Origin: Enterococcus raffinosus
Lineage (GTDB): Bacteria > Bacillota > Bacilli > Lactobacillales > Enterococcaceae
DNA length: 64,000 nucleotides
Reading direction: 5' to 3'
Assembly (NCBI RefSeq): GCF_001886185.1
Contig: NZ_JXLA01000003.1
Span: 112,142 to 176,141, forward strand
A program made the position numbers and the translations under genes. Of the stretch, positions 24,438-34,310 are shown one piece after another. Position 1 is the stretch's first letter. Each line of letters starts with the position of its first letter. Below the pieces are notes generated by a model. The model saw nothing but the letters and a program-made list of their open reading frames with translations, made no database searches and was not told where the DNA came from.

Positions 24438-26069
24438 ATGCTTAAAGGTTTAAACCTATTGAATAATCCCTTTTTAAACAAAGGGACTGCTTTTACAAAA
24501 GAAGAACGGACAAAATATGGTATCACAGGGATGCTTCCTAGCACTGTTCAAACACTTGAACAACAATCTGTTCAAGCTTATGGACAATACCTAAGCAAAC
24601 CATCTGACTTAGAAAAACGTATTTTCTTAATGAACATCTTCAACACAAACCGTACATTGTTCTACAAATTAATGGGGCAACATTTAGTTGAATTCATGCC
24701 AATCGTTTACGATCCAGTGGTTGCGGATTCCATCGAACAATACAACGAAATCTTCGTTGAACCACAAGACGCTGCTTTCTTATCAATCAATGATCCAGAA
24801 AGCATCAAAGACAGCCTAAAAAACGCTGCAGACGGTCGCGACATTCGCTTGATCGTTGTGACTGATGCAGAAGGCATTCTAGGAATGGGAGACTGGGGTG
24901 TTAACGGTGTAGATATCGCGATTGGTAAATTGATGGTCTATACTGCTGCAGCTGGTATCAATCCTGCACAAGTATTACCTGTTTCTATTGACGCTGGAAC
25001 AAACAATGAAACATTATTGAATAATCCACTTTATTTAGGGAATCGTCATGCACGGGTTGAAGGCGATACTTACTATGACTTTATTGATCAATTTGTTGAA
25101 GCTGCAACAGATCTTTTCCCTGAACTGCTATTACACTGGGAAGACTTTGGTCGGGGCAATGCCGCTAACATTTTAGAAAAATATCAAGACAAGATCACCA
25201 CTTTTAACGATGACATTCAAGGGACTGGGATTGTCGTACTTGCTGGTGTTCTAGGCGGATTGAATATTTCTGGCGAAGCATTGAAAGACCAAACAATCTT
25301 AACCTTTGGTGCTGGTACCGCAGGAGTTGGCATCGCAAATATTTTATTAAAAGAAATGGTTCGTCAAGGAACACCGGAAGAAGAAGCACGCAAACACTTC
25401 TACCAAGTCGACAAACAAGGACTATTGTTTGAAGATACTGAAGGCTTGACACCTGGTCAAATCCCATTTGCTAGAAAACGTGCTGAATTTACAAACAGCG
25501 AAGCATTAACAAACTTAGAAGCCGTGGTAAAAGAAATCCATCCGACAATTATGATCGGTACATCTACGCAACCTGGAGCTTTCAGTGAAGCAATCATTAA
25601 AGATATGGCTGCCCACACTGCTCGTCCAATCATTATGCCTTTATCAAATCCAACAAAATTAGCTGAAGCGACAGCAAAAGATTTGATCGAATGGACAGAT
25701 GGTAAAGCATTAATCGGAACTGGGATTCCTGCTGATGATGTTGAATACAATGGGGTTACTTATCAAATTGGTCAAGCAAACAATGCTTTAATGTACCCTG
25801 GCCTAGGTTTAGGCTTAATCGCTTCAACTTCTACTCGCGTAAATGATGAAATTATTTCTCAAGCAAGTCGTGCATTAGGCGGTATCGTTGATGTGACAAA
25901 ACCAGGTGCATCTATCTTGCCTCCAGTAGCAAAAATTACTGAATTCTCACAAATCATTGCTGAAACAGTCGCAAAATCTGTTGTTGATCAACAACTAAAT
26001 CGTGAGGAAATCACTGACGTCAAAGCCGCTGTCGAAGCTGCTAAATGGGTCCCTGAATACCAAGATTAA
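24438..26069 (+). CDS. mleS: malolactic enzyme
   Basis: Decarboxylates L-malate to L-lactate and CO2 with NAD and Mn as cofactors; a cytoplasmic pH-defence and energy-gaining reaction. 543 residues, the usual length. Malic-enzyme family features: [54 protein letters not shown] loop [15 protein letters not shown] and [14 protein letters not shown]. The gene pattern (adjacent 2HCT malate/lactate carrier) favours malolactic over malic enzyme. Start ATG follows AGGAGG. Codon use is more biased than in neighbours, suggesting high expression. Confidence 0.93.
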   Translation: MLKGLNLLNNPFLNKGTAFTKEERTKYGITGMLPSTVQTLEQQSVQAYGQYLSKPSDLEKRIFLMNIFNTNRTLFYKLMGQHLVEFMPIVYDPVVADSIEQYNEIFVEPQDAAFLSINDPESIKDSLKNAADGRDIRLIVVTDAEGILGMGDWGVNGVDIAIGKLMVYTAAAGINPAQVLPVSIDAGTNNETLLNNPLYLGNRHARVEGDTYYDFIDQFVEAATDLFPELLLHWEDFGRGNAANILEKYQDKITTFNDDIQGTGIVVLAGVLGGLNISGEALKDQTILTFGAGTAGVGIANILLKEMVRQGTPEEEARKHFYQVDKQGLLFEDTEGLTPGQIPFARKRAEFTNSEALTNLEAVVKEIHPTIMIGTSTQPGAFSEAIIKDMAAHTARPIIMPLSNPTKLAEATAKDLIEWTDGKALIGTGIPADDVEYNGVTYQIGQANNALMYPGLGLGLIASTSTRVNDEIISQASRALGGIVDVTKPGASILPPVAKITEFSQIIAETVAKSVVDQQLNREEITDVKAAVEAAKWVPEYQD

Positions 26070-26132
26070 TCTAAACCATTCATCCCTCTCTCATTGCTTA
26101 GTTTATTAGATAAATAGAAACACTCTCTGAAT

Positions 26133-26166
26133 ACGGGAGTAGATAAAATGCTACTCCCGTTTTTTA
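26133..26166 (+). terminator. terminator between mleS and mleP
   Basis: ACGGGAGTAG pairs perfectly with CTACTCCCGT, followed by T6. It lies inside what should be one operon, so mleP must depend on read-through or on its own promoter. Confidence 0.85.
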
Positions 26167-26208
26167 TGGGATTAAACATCGCTTTACTAAAGAAAGGATC
26201 TTTTAATA

Positions 26209-27531
26209 ATGGCACAAAAAGAAACATCAACTGCAATGCCAGTTGAAGAAAAAAAGACCGGCTTCTGGTCAACAAAAATTTCCGGTGTTAGCCTGCCTAT
26301 TTACTTGATCATGGTCGTTGTTTTGATCGTAGCCATGGCCTTAGGCAAATTACCAACGAATATGATTGGACCAATCGCTATCTTAGTTATTTTTGGGAAC
26401 TTATTTCATTTTATTGGGAACAAAATTCCTATCGTCAAGAGTTACTTAGGTGGTGGATCTGTTTTTGCGATCTTCGCCTCTGCAGCGATTGCAACCTTTG
26501 GTATCTTACCTGATGCTGTTGTTAAATCGACTGAAAACTTTGTAACCAATATGGGCTTCTTGGATTTTTACATTGCCGCTTTGATTACAGGTAGTATCCT
26601 TGGGATGAACCGTAAATTATTGATGAAAGCCTCTGTTCGTTTTATTCCTGTCGCTCTTATTTCAATGGTTGTTTCTTTCTTCGCCGTAGGAATCGTCGGC
26701 ATGCTGATCGGTAATGGTTTTGCTAATTCTGTATTATACATCTCATTACCCGCTATGGCTGGTGGTGTCGGTGCTGGTGCCGTCCCATTATCAACAATTT
26801 ATGCGCATGTTCTAGGAACGGATGCTTCATCCATTATTTCTCGTTTAATTCCTGCAACAGCGATGACGAATGTTTTAGCAATTATCGGTGCCGCTTTAGT
26901 TTCACGTGCGGGTCAATCGCTGCCTAAATTAAATGGTAATGGTAAATTGATGGAAAAAGGCGACCTTGGCGATGGCAAACCTCGGGAAGTAAAACCCGAC
27001 ATTGCTCAGCTTGGTGTTGGCTTGATGGTTGCGCTATCCTTCTTCATCTTAGGTCAAATTTGTAACTTCTTTGTTCCAAAAATTCATGCTTATGCCTTCA
27101 TGATCATCATTGTCGTAATTTGTAAAATTACGAATATCCTACCTGAATATTATGAAGATGCAGCCATCATGTTCAACAACTTAATTGTTAAAAATCTTAC
27201 TGCCGCGGTTCTTGCCGGTATCGGTATTGCTTTGCTGAACTTAAATGTTTTGGCCTCTGCTTTAACCTGGCAATTTGTTGTTTTATGTTTAACGAGTGTG
27301 GTTGTTATTTCACTTGTTTCTGGATTTGTAGGTCGTTTGTTTGGACTCTACCCAATCGAATCAACAATTACCGCTGGATTATGTAACAACTCGATGGGCG
27401 GAACAGGAAACGTAGCCGTATTATCTGCTGCGAACAGAATGGAATTAATCGCCTTTGCTCAAATGGGTAACCGTTTAGGTGGGGCTCTTGTATTGATTAT
27501 CTCAGGATTCTTAATGCAACTGTTCTCATAA
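26209..27531 (+). CDS. mleP: malate/lactate antiporter, 2-hydroxycarboxylate transporter family
   Basis: 440 residues with about eleven hydrophobic segments. The 2HCT (CitS/MleP/CimH) signatures are visible: two pore-loop motifs with GG, AMAGGVGAGAVPLSTIYA (first half) and LCNNSMGGTGNVAVLSAANR (second half), the latter holding the substrate-binding region. It should exchange external malate for lactate, generating proton motive force together with MleS. Start ATG follows AAAGGATC. Confidence 0.92.
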   Translation: MAQKETSTAMPVEEKKTGFWSTKISGVSLPIYLIMVVVLIVAMALGKLPTNMIGPIAILVIFGNLFHFIGNKIPIVKSYLGGGSVFAIFASAAIATFGILPDAVVKSTENFVTNMGFLDFYIAALITGSILGMNRKLLMKASVRFIPVALISMVVSFFAVGIVGMLIGNGFANSVLYISLPAMAGGVGAGAVPLSTIYAHVLGTDASSIISRLIPATAMTNVLAIIGAALVSRAGQSLPKLNGNGKLMEKGDLGDGKPREVKPDIAQLGVGLMVALSFFILGQICNFFVPKIHAYAFMIIIVVICKITNILPEYYEDAAIMFNNLIVKNLTAAVLAGIGIALLNLNVLASALTWQFVVLCLTSVVVISLVSGFVGRLFGLYPIESTITAGLCNNSMGGTGNVAVLSAANRMELIAFAQMGNRLGGALVLIISGFLMQLFS

Positions 27532-27545
27532 ACACACTCTCCACA

Positions 27546-27587
27546 AAAAAATCAGCGATAACCTTATATGGTTATCGCTGATTTTTT
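27546..27587. terminator. bidirectional terminator, mleP/MATE
   Basis: AAAAATCAGCGATAACC pairs with GGTTATCGCTGATTTTT around TTATAT; serves both convergent genes. Confidence 0.85.
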
Positions 27588-27589
27588 GT

Positions 27590-28882
27590 TTACATTCTTG
27601 TAGGGCTAATATTTGTTTTTCGATACTTCTGTAAAAAGTAAAAGGAAAATAGCAACGTCAGTCCTTCAGTGATTGGCAGGCTGACCCAAGCACCCGTCAG
27701 CCCCAAAATTCCTGCGAGTACAATTACCAATGGTACTAAGAAAAAGTATCCACGAAACAACGCCAGTGCAAAGGCTTGTTTAGCATGACCAATTGCAGAA
27801 AAGAAAATACTGAATACTAAATTTAATGACGAGCCAAATAAAGACAAGAAGAAAATTGGAATGCCGTACGCTGCTAACTGAATCAGCATCGGATCATTCT
27901 CACGGTTAAAGGCAGAGATGATTGGATACTTAAGGAAAAACAGAATCAGATAGAGTCCTACTGCCATCACAAAGCTGGTTCTTAAGCCAAAATTCAATGT
28001 ATTTTGAACAGTCTGTGGCTCTTTTTTGCTTACGGCGCGGCTTATCAAGGGTTGAATTCCCTGTGCAACGCCAGTGAATAAGGACAGAGCTACAACGAGA
28101 ATATTCGCTAATACGCCGTAAGCAGCAATGGCGATATCTCCTCCTAAGCCAGTCAGTACTTGATTAAAAACCAAAATACTAACTCCTGTACTCATTTCTG
28201 CAAGAAAGGAAGAAACCCCTAGTTGAATACTCTTGATGATTGTTATGAGTTGAGGCTTCACCCAGCTCAGCGAAATTCGCCGTTTTGGAAAATGTCGATG
28301 GGTGCTTAAGATAGCCAAACTGAGCACTGGTGATAATACAGTTGCCAACGCGGCTCCAGCCATGCCCATATTCAGTGGAAAAACGAAAATGTAATCAAAA
28401 ATCATGTTAAAAATACTGGAGCAAATCATGGCCTTCATAGCCAGTTGCGGATTTTGATCATTTCGAATAAATGCCAAACACAGATTATTGATGATAAAAA
28501 ATGGTGCCATCACCAAAATGAAGCGCATATACATCGTCGTCAAATCTACCGTTGCTCCGCTAGCACCTAGTAATAGCGCCAAGAATCGGCTAGAAAAGAG
28601 ACCCAGTAGCGTAAAAATCAGTCCAATGATCCCACCGACAATTAACAGTTGAGAAAAATAGTTCCCTTTTCCACCCTTTAACGCAAAAAGTGTCGCTCCG
28701 CCCATCCCCAACAGCAGTCCAAGCCCAGTCAGCAGATTAAACAAAGGCATAGCGATATTCAAGGCAGCTAATCCCAGCACCCCTACTCCATTTGCGATAA
28801 AAAAAGTATCCGCTAAAATATACAACGACAAGCCCAACGTGCTTAACACACTGCGTGTAACGTACCCTTTGATCTCATTCAT
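27590..28882 (-). CDS. MATE-family multidrug exporter
   Basis: 430 residues and twelve hydrophobic segments in two homologous halves, typical for MATE cation/drug antiporters: LADTFFIANGVGVLGLAALNIAMPL in the first half, LTGLGGDIAIAAYGV in the second. The start is the ATG at 28882 with GGAGGGAATCAA upstream; the frame is open 38 codons further upstream but without a ribosome site. A terminator-like hairpin sits directly before the ribosome site, so expression is probably governed by read-through. Confidence 0.88.
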   Translation of the reverse strand: MNEIKGYVTRSVLSTLGLSLYILADTFFIANGVGVLGLAALNIAMPLFNLLTGLGLLLGMGGATLFALKGGKGNYFSQLLIVGGIIGLIFTLLGLFSSRFLALLLGASGATVDLTTMYMRFILVMAPFFIINNLCLAFIRNDQNPQLAMKAMICSSIFNMIFDYIFVFPLNMGMAGAALATVLSPVLSLAILSTHRHFPKRRISLSWVKPQLITIIKSIQLGVSSFLAEMSTGVSILVFNQVLTGLGGDIAIAAYGVLANILVVALSLFTGVAQGIQPLISRAVSKKEPQTVQNTLNFGLRTSFVMAVGLYLILFFLKYPIISAFNRENDPMLIQLAAYGIPIFFLSLFGSSLNLVFSIFFSAIGHAKQAFALALFRGYFFLVPLVIVLAGILGLTGAWVSLPITEGLTLLFSFYFLQKYRKTNISPTRM

Positions 28883-28895
28883 TTGATTCCCTCCA

Positions 28896-28942
28896 CAAAA
28901 AAATAGCATCCTACCCTCCATTGGCCTAATGGGTAGACTGCT
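28896..28942 (-). promoter_or_regulatory. leader terminator/attenuator before the MATE gene
   Basis: On the minus strand AGCAGTCTACCC pairs with GGGTAGGATGCT around ATTAGGCCAATGGA, then T7 follows and, eight bases on, the MATE ribosome site. There is no room for a promoter after the hairpin, so MATE transcripts must pass it. It may also end the upstream acetyltransferase transcript. Confidence 0.6.
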
Positions 28943-29034
28943 ACTCAAAACAAAACCCGGCGATTTTGCTAAAAGTTCTTCATATTTTCCATTCATTTTA
29001 GCAACGAATCACTGAAAAGGCAATCATATATTTA

Positions 29035-29481
29035 TTAAACCTCCAAATACATGATGCGTTCCCCATTTTCAGGATCATATTGATGACTGTCAATAAAGTC
29101 GAAACGTTGATAATAAGGAATTATTTTTTTATTTTCCTCATGGACACTTAAATAAATCCGCTTAATCAAATAATGTGCCTTCATATAATCAATCAGTAAC
29201 GGTATAAAACGACCACCATAGCCATTTCCCTGAAAGCGCACATCGATCATCAATCGATCCAGCCACATGCTTTCACCGTTTCTGGCACCAATCATGGAAA
29301 AGCCAACAAGTTGGTTCTCATCATATAGCGCCAATGGTCGCCAATTTAGCGAAACATCGTACGCGGCCTCTAGCAAGGATTGCCCATTACTTTCGATAAA
29401 CTCTTCCTGATTTTTCGCTACAGAGAGCGCCACAACTGCTTGCCAATTTGTCTCATCTATGTCTTTGATTATTAGATTCAA
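29035..29481 (-). CDS. GNAT-family N-acetyltransferase
   Basis: 148 residues with the acetyl-CoA loop RFQGNGYGGRFIPLLI (about residue 85-100) and the C-terminal YYQRFDFIDSHQ. N-terminal layout (LNLIIKDIDETNWQAVVAL) resembles spermidine/diamine acetyltransferases such as BltD and PaiA. Upstream of the MATE gene on the same strand, the combination recalls Bacillus blt, where an exporter and a polyamine acetyltransferase are paired, but that is only an analogy. Confidence 0.82.
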   Translation of the reverse strand: MNLIIKDIDETNWQAVVALSVAKNQEEFIESNGQSLLEAAYDVSLNWRPLALYDENQLVGFSMIGARNGESMWLDRLMIDVRFQGNGYGGRFIPLLIDYMKAHYLIKRIYLSVHEENKKIIPYYQRFDFIDSHQYDPENGERIMYLEV

Positions 29482-29549
29482 CCTCTGTTCCCTCCTTCAT
29501 AGATAGTTAATCTTATAAAACACAATAGCAAAAAAAAAGTAAGAACGTC

Positions 29550-29584
29550 AAAAAACAGCCTCCGATAAAATCGAAAGCTGTTTA
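29550..29584 (-). terminator. terminator after the MFS gene
   Basis: Minus strand AAACAGC pairs with GCTGTTTTTT, with an inner CGAT/ATCG stem. Confidence 0.7.
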
Positions 29585-29601
29585 AGACCACAATGAAATT
29601 T

Positions 29602-31137
29602 TTACTCAATAACTTCTTTACGCTCTCGCATAAAAATAGCCGCACCAACTGCACCGATCAAAACAATCGTTCCAGCAACATAACAAATTTGGATCAATCC
29701 TTTGTCATAAGCATTGACTACAACCTTTTGCAATTCATGAGCAAACGGCACCTTACTTAACGCATCAGAAAAAGCAAGTTCATGACCAGAAAATGGCCCT
29801 GCTTTGATTAGGGCGTTGGTTAGTTTTTCAGGCAAATGCATGGCTGTCGCATGTTGATTCACAACAGCCGCATAGCGATTGGCTTCGACTAATCCCAAAA
29901 TCACTACCCCAAAACTGGTTCCGAATTGACGGAAGACATTCAGCAGACCTGATGCCATTCCCATCTCTTCAGGAGCCACCCCTTCTAATCCAGCAGAATT
30001 CAACACCGGATTAACAATTCCATTTGCGATCCCGATCATCACAAGGGTTGGCCACAATTGGGCATAGCCCATTGTTGGTGACAATTGACCAATCAAAAAG
30101 AGAAATCCAGCACCACTGACTAATAGTCCTGCCACGATCATCCACTTCTTCGAGAATTTATTTCCAAGAATTCCAACGACTGGGCCTAAAATTAATGACC
30201 AAACAGACAATGCTAATTGGCGAATTCCTGTATCAAAGGCGGACCAGCCGATATAATTTTGCATAAGCACAGTCAGATACGTATTAAAAGCATAAATTCC
30301 TGAACCTAAGGCAAAAGCGACTAAAACAGAGCCAATGAAATTGATATTCTTGAACATCTTCAAGTTCATCATCGGATTTTCAACTTTTGATTCAGCAAAA
30401 ATGAATAGCGCTAAAAGAATAACGGCCAAAAGCAGCCAACCACCTACTTTAGGATTTGTCCACGCCCAGCTGATATGAGTTTCTTTTTGAATCAGTCCAT
30501 ATATCCCACTGAATAGCGCTGCCGCGGACAAAAACATTCCGATGAAATCGATTTTCTGGTCTCTTCCATAACTCGGCGTCTCATTAACATAACGAATCGT
30601 CATTAAAACCGCAATAACTCCGATGGGCAGATTAATAAAGAAGATCGATTCCCAGCCAAACGCGTCCACTAGCAATCCTCCCACTAAGGGACCCGAGGCA
30701 GAGGATAAACCAATAACTGAACCTAGTATTCCTAAAGCTAGCCCCCGCTGCTTGCCATCAAAGTTAGAAGCAACCAGAGCCATAGATAAGGACATCATCC
30801 CAGCGCCACCGACTGCTTGCACACCGCGACCAATATCTAAAATGAGTAATGATGGTGCAAAACCATTCACTACAGAAGCAATCACAAATAAAATTAAACT
30901 AGCTAAAAAGACTTTCTTTCGCCCGTACATATCCCCCATTTTAGATACAATTAATAAAGTAACCGCAAAAACTAAGGTATACGCATTTAATACCCATTGC
31001 AATTGGGTAAAAGGTTCATTGAAGGCCTTTTGCATTGTTGGTAACGCCACATTCACTACGGTAACGTCCAAAAGTCCCATAAAGACGCCCAAAGACATCG
31101 CGACTAATGAAAACCATTTTTTTGAAGAATTTTCCAT
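29602..31137 (-). CDS. MFS DHA2-family drug exporter
   Basis: 511 residues with fourteen hydrophobic segments, as in EmrB/QacA transporters. Motifs: LDVTVVNVALPTM in span 1 (DHA2 motif D1), GDMYGRKKVF (motif A), LGILGSVIGLSSASGPLVGG (antiporter motif C). It should export drugs or other amphiphilic compounds using protons. It lies directly downstream of a PadR-type repressor gene on the same strand, which probably controls both. Confidence 0.9.
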   Translation of the reverse strand: MENSSKKWFSLVAMSLGVFMGLLDVTVVNVALPTMQKAFNEPFTQLQWVLNAYTLVFAVTLLIVSKMGDMYGRKKVFLASLILFVIASVVNGFAPSLLILDIGRGVQAVGGAGMMSLSMALVASNFDGKQRGLALGILGSVIGLSSASGPLVGGLLVDAFGWESIFFINLPIGVIAVLMTIRYVNETPSYGRDQKIDFIGMFLSAAALFSGIYGLIQKETHISWAWTNPKVGGWLLLAVILLALFIFAESKVENPMMNLKMFKNINFIGSVLVAFALGSGIYAFNTYLTVLMQNYIGWSAFDTGIRQLALSVWSLILGPVVGILGNKFSKKWMIVAGLLVSGAGFLFLIGQLSPTMGYAQLWPTLVMIGIANGIVNPVLNSAGLEGVAPEEMGMASGLLNVFRQFGTSFGVVILGLVEANRYAAVVNQHATAMHLPEKLTNALIKAGPFSGHELAFSDALSKVPFAHELQKVVVNAYDKGLIQICYVAGTIVLIGAVGAAIFMRERKEVIE

Positions 31138-31191
31138 AAATTGTTAACACTCCTACTAGCTATAAATATCCATTGCTTGATCGATCATCCT

Positions 31192-31725
31192 TTATTTCCG
31201 ATCAGCAATTTGTTTCTTGATCCACGTTAATTTTGTCAAAGCGAGTTGAATATCTAGTTCATAAGCCTCTGCCAGAACTCGGAAGCGCTCCACATTTTCT
31301 GGAAAACGTGCTTGATACTCTACCATATCCGCCTGGGCTTTTTGATAGAAAGCCAAGTCCTTTTCAATAAATAATTGAAACTCCTCTAAAATATTCAGCT
31401 GTTCCGATCGTGTCACACTATCTAATGAGCGCAGCTTAAAATGAATCATGTCGTTGCGTTTCGCATCAGAAGGGATTTTTTCTTTCATCAGCTCAATAAA
31501 ACGATCGACGCCTTTTGTGGTAATATGCCACATTTTCATCTTTCTTCCATCTTCATAGATGGTAGAAGTGACAAGGCCCTCCTTTTCTAATCTTTCTAAT
31601 GAAGGATACAATACACCGCTGGAAACTTTACGCATTGGCTGTAAAGCAGAGCCCACGATTTTTTGTAGTTTATAGCCGGTCTTATCCCCTGAAATCAATG
31701 AACCCAAAAGTAGTAAATCGTACAT
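31192..31725 (-). CDS. PadR-family transcriptional regulator
   Basis: 177 residues: N-terminal PadR winged helix (LLLLGSLISGDKTGYKLQK...GVLYPSLERLEKEGLV, about 1-75) and a C-terminal helical PadR_C dimerisation domain (about 90-175). PadR proteins of this type repress a neighbouring exporter until an inducer binds. The gene precedes the MFS exporter by 54 bp and has a strong promoter at 31781-31808. Confidence 0.9.
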   Translation of the reverse strand: MYDLLLLGSLISGDKTGYKLQKIVGSALQPMRKVSSGVLYPSLERLEKEGLVTSTIYEDGRKMKMWHITTKGVDRFIELMKEKIPSDAKRNDMIHFKLRSLDSVTRSEQLNILEEFQLFIEKDLAFYQKAQADMVEYQARFPENVERFRVLAEAYELDIQLALTKLTWIKKQIADRK

Positions 31726-31780
31726 GTAATCCTCCCTACCGATAAATTTGTTTCAGTCTTTTAGATATATCAACGTGCTA

Positions 31781-31808
31781 ATTATAGGTTTTTTAGACAT
31801 ATTGTCAA
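31781..31808 (-). promoter_or_regulatory. promoter of the padR-MFS operon
   Basis: Minus strand TTGACA (complement 31803-31808), 16-bp spacer, TATAAT (complement 31781-31786). TCTAAAA occurs inside the spacer and again about 30 bp downstream, possible PadR contact sites. Confidence 0.75.
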
Positions 31809-31855
31809 CAGAAAAGTTCTCTCCTTGTAAACTTTAAAAATAATCTAGCCCCAGC

Positions 31856-31892
31856 AAAAAAACTCGCGCTTCTTTTCATTAAGAAGGCAAGC
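31856..31892 (-). terminator. terminator of the metallophosphoesterase gene
   Basis: Minus strand CTTGCCTTCTT pairs imperfectly with AAGAAGCGCGAG, followed by T7. Confidence 0.6.
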
Positions 31893-31953
31893 TTTTCTCA
31901 AATTAGGTTGAATCTAACTATTTAAGCAACAGACATTTGTGCTCTTTTTCATC

Positions 31954-33636
31954 CTAAAGTAAACTCATTAATTCAAATCCAGTATTCACTTTGGAATAAA
32001 TCGAGCAAACCACAAACAGTTGTTTCCCAGCAAACTCAGTCTTTTTAAAACGACGTGATGATGCAGGAATATGATGATGTCCATGAATCACTCCGATAAT
32101 CGGGTATTGTTCAAATAATTTCTCTATTTTTGGCTCCTCACAGCTATAATCTTTATTGTAAGCGTCGCTGGTTTCGGGAAGCAAACTCAGCTCATTGAAT
32201 AACGGCGCGTGCGAGACAATTACTGTCGGAGTCTCTGGATCTTCTGCCAACAATTTCTCTAAAGAATTTAGAATATAGTGCTGCTGCGCTTTTTTTCTCT
32301 TGACCAATGCTGCTGGAATCGTAAGTCCGATATAACGAATTCCCTCATGAACAACACTTTGATTGTTCAACACATTCATTTTAGGGAATCGTTCAGCCAG
32401 CTCAGCCTCGACCACTTCATAAAATGGATGTTCTCCTGTGGGTAGTAAATACCACGCCTCATCTGGGTCTTGCAGCAGTTCTTTAAACCATTCATAATTG
32501 AAAAACGGGCGCCACTTCTCCCACTGTACATCCGTTTGATCCGTCGTTTCAGGCAGCACATCCACTAACTCATGCCCGCCGATAATATAAAGACCGGAAA
32601 CTTCTTCGTCCCTCACATGTGAATCAGAAACATCCCCCGTTAAAATATTGAAGTGACGATTAAGAAACGGCAGCTTCCCGTCTTTGGCATGAATGTCAGA
32701 AACCACATTGATCAGATTACGATTTTCCGTGGAATGGACATTTTGAAAATATTTTTCCGCCTCATCTGGATGAACACTGTGTGCAATATAATTTTCTCGC
32801 AGCCTAGATAATTCTTCGCCATATTCTGAGCGTAAAAGTGGTTGCGTGTTTATTACTCCAGCTGTGTTTGCTGAAACGAGGGCATTTTCGATTCCTTGCT
32901 TCACTTCGCTTGGTAGCAAAGACAATGCTGATTCAATATCAGAATGAATGGATAAGGTTTGCTCGATAAACTGCTGATCTTGCCCTGCTTTTTCCAGCAA
33001 CTGTACTTCTTTCCCGTCAATCATTAAAGGCAATGAATTCGCCACTTGCACAACAAAGTTCAAGTATTCAGAAATATAGCCAGCAATTCCGGTTTTGATA
33101 TTTTCGCTAAAGAGAAATTTTCCTGCTAGATTGGCAGACAGCGGTCCGGTTTCATCATGCTGCATTAATCGCCCAGCAATCTGAATTTCCAATAGCGGAT
33201 TCTGTAAAATGGCATTGTAGGCCTGCTTTACTTCAAATGACTGTTCATCCACTCGCTTGCCGGTCACTTGAAAAATACTTAACGTCAAATATTTTTCTAC
33301 AGTTGTTTGATGCAGTTCGATATAGCGGCGGATTTCTTCTGGATGAAGCAAATACTGAATCGCCGCTCGTTGAATATAGTTCCTAGCCGTATCATAAGGG
33401 ATCGCTGAATAAACAAGATCCCCTTTTGAAGAAATAGCCATCGAATGGTTTCTTGTATTGTAGGTTAATTGAAAATAGTCATTTTTAAAGACTGTCTTAT
33501 TCACAGGTCGGCGTTTATTTTCCGGATAACGCTCGATTCGTTCGGCCAGTGCCGGTGGCAACATTGTTTTTGTTGGCAAAGATGGCATACCTTTTCTGAC
33601 CATCAATTCTTTCTCATTTTCCTTTGATTTCATCAA
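31954..33636 (-). CDS. calcineurin-like metallophosphoesterase with unknown N-terminal region
   Basis: 560 residues. The C-terminal half (about 310-560) carries the metallophosphoesterase signature: VVSDIHAKDGKLP (D-x-H), LTGDVSDS (GD), IIGGHEL (where GNHE is usual), VIVSHAPLF and GVIHGHHH. The N-terminal ~300 residues are mostly helical and unassigned. No signal peptide, so cytoplasmic. Substrate unknown. Stand-alone gene with its own terminator. Confidence 0.82.
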   Translation of the reverse strand: MMKSKENEKELMVRKGMPSLPTKTMLPPALAERIERYPENKRRPVNKTVFKNDYFQLTYNTRNHSMAISSKGDLVYSAIPYDTARNYIQRAAIQYLLHPEEIRRYIELHQTTVEKYLTLSIFQVTGKRVDEQSFEVKQAYNAILQNPLLEIQIAGRLMQHDETGPLSANLAGKFLFSENIKTGIAGYISEYLNFVVQVANSLPLMIDGKEVQLLEKAGQDQQFIEQTLSIHSDIESALSLLPSEVKQGIENALVSANTAGVINTQPLLRSEYGEELSRLRENYIAHSVHPDEAEKYFQNVHSTENRNLINVVSDIHAKDGKLPFLNRHFNILTGDVSDSHVRDEEVSGLYIIGGHELVDVLPETTDQTDVQWEKWRPFFNYEWFKELLQDPDEAWYLLPTGEHPFYEVVEAELAERFPKMNVLNNQSVVHEGIRYIGLTIPAALVKRKKAQQHYILNSLEKLLAEDPETPTVIVSHAPLFNELSLLPETSDAYNKDYSCEEPKIEKLFEQYPIIGVIHGHHHIPASSRRFKKTEFAGKQLFVVCSIYSKVNTGFELMSLL

Positions 33637-33898
33637 AGCACCTCTATATTTAAAGAGAATTAGTTTTCTCCATTTATATAAGTTTGTATAATATCTCTAT
33701 TATAGCGTTTCTCTTTGTTCCAAGCTTCTGAAATTATCAAATCAATAAATTTTTTTAGGAAATGTCTGCTTCATTGGTTCAACTAATGAATAATAACAAG
33801 TAAAACGCACTATTAATTATTTCATTTCCTTATAAATTATTGAAGAGAATGTTTTAGCTTTCAATGTTAGCATAGCCACAGAGAGGGATGAGTAATTG

Positions 33899-34048
33899 AT
33901 GGAATTAGTTATTGGAAATAAAATCACCACCTATGATTGCCATGGAGAAAAAGTAACAGGAATCATTGAACAAATTTACGTCAATACAATAATTGTCGGA
34001 ACAAGTACAGCAAAATACGTATGTCTTAAAAAACAACTTACTGCATAA
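33899..34048 (+). CDS. 49-aa protein, unknown, DUF2187/YkvS-like pattern
   Basis: A short beta-rich frame (start MELVIGNKITTYDCHGEK) with AGGGATGAG upstream. The alternating pattern GNKI...GEKVTGIIEQIYVNTIIV is reminiscent of the small YkvS/DUF2187 beta-barrel proteins, but the match is weak. It is isolated between a minus-strand gene and a short plus-strand membrane gene. Confidence 0.5.
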   Translation: MELVIGNKITTYDCHGEKVTGIIEQIYVNTIIVGTSTAKYVCLKKQLTA

Positions 34049-34310
34049 AAAGAAGACAACGCGTTGATTAAAACCTCTTTAGTATACTTAAATAAAATGA
34101 GAAGGCTTCTTTTGTTTAGTTCATCGAAAGGAATTAAATGTTCGTTGCTTTTTCATTTTGTTTTATTAGTTCCTTATTTCTCTGATCTAAACCATACCCA
34201 ATCACCCGTTTTCCCTAGTTTTTTAAAATGTTTAAAAAAATGGAACGTCCCTCCTTCACCTTTCTTTCGTATAATAAAAGAAGAAACAAAAGCCTTAAAG
34301 GAATCAGGTG

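Noticed and set aside
31903..31917. TTAGGTTGAATCTAA as a functional metal-regulator box
   Set aside because: It lies downstream of one gene and about 100 bp upstream of the padR promoter, with no metal-related gene nearby; probably chance.
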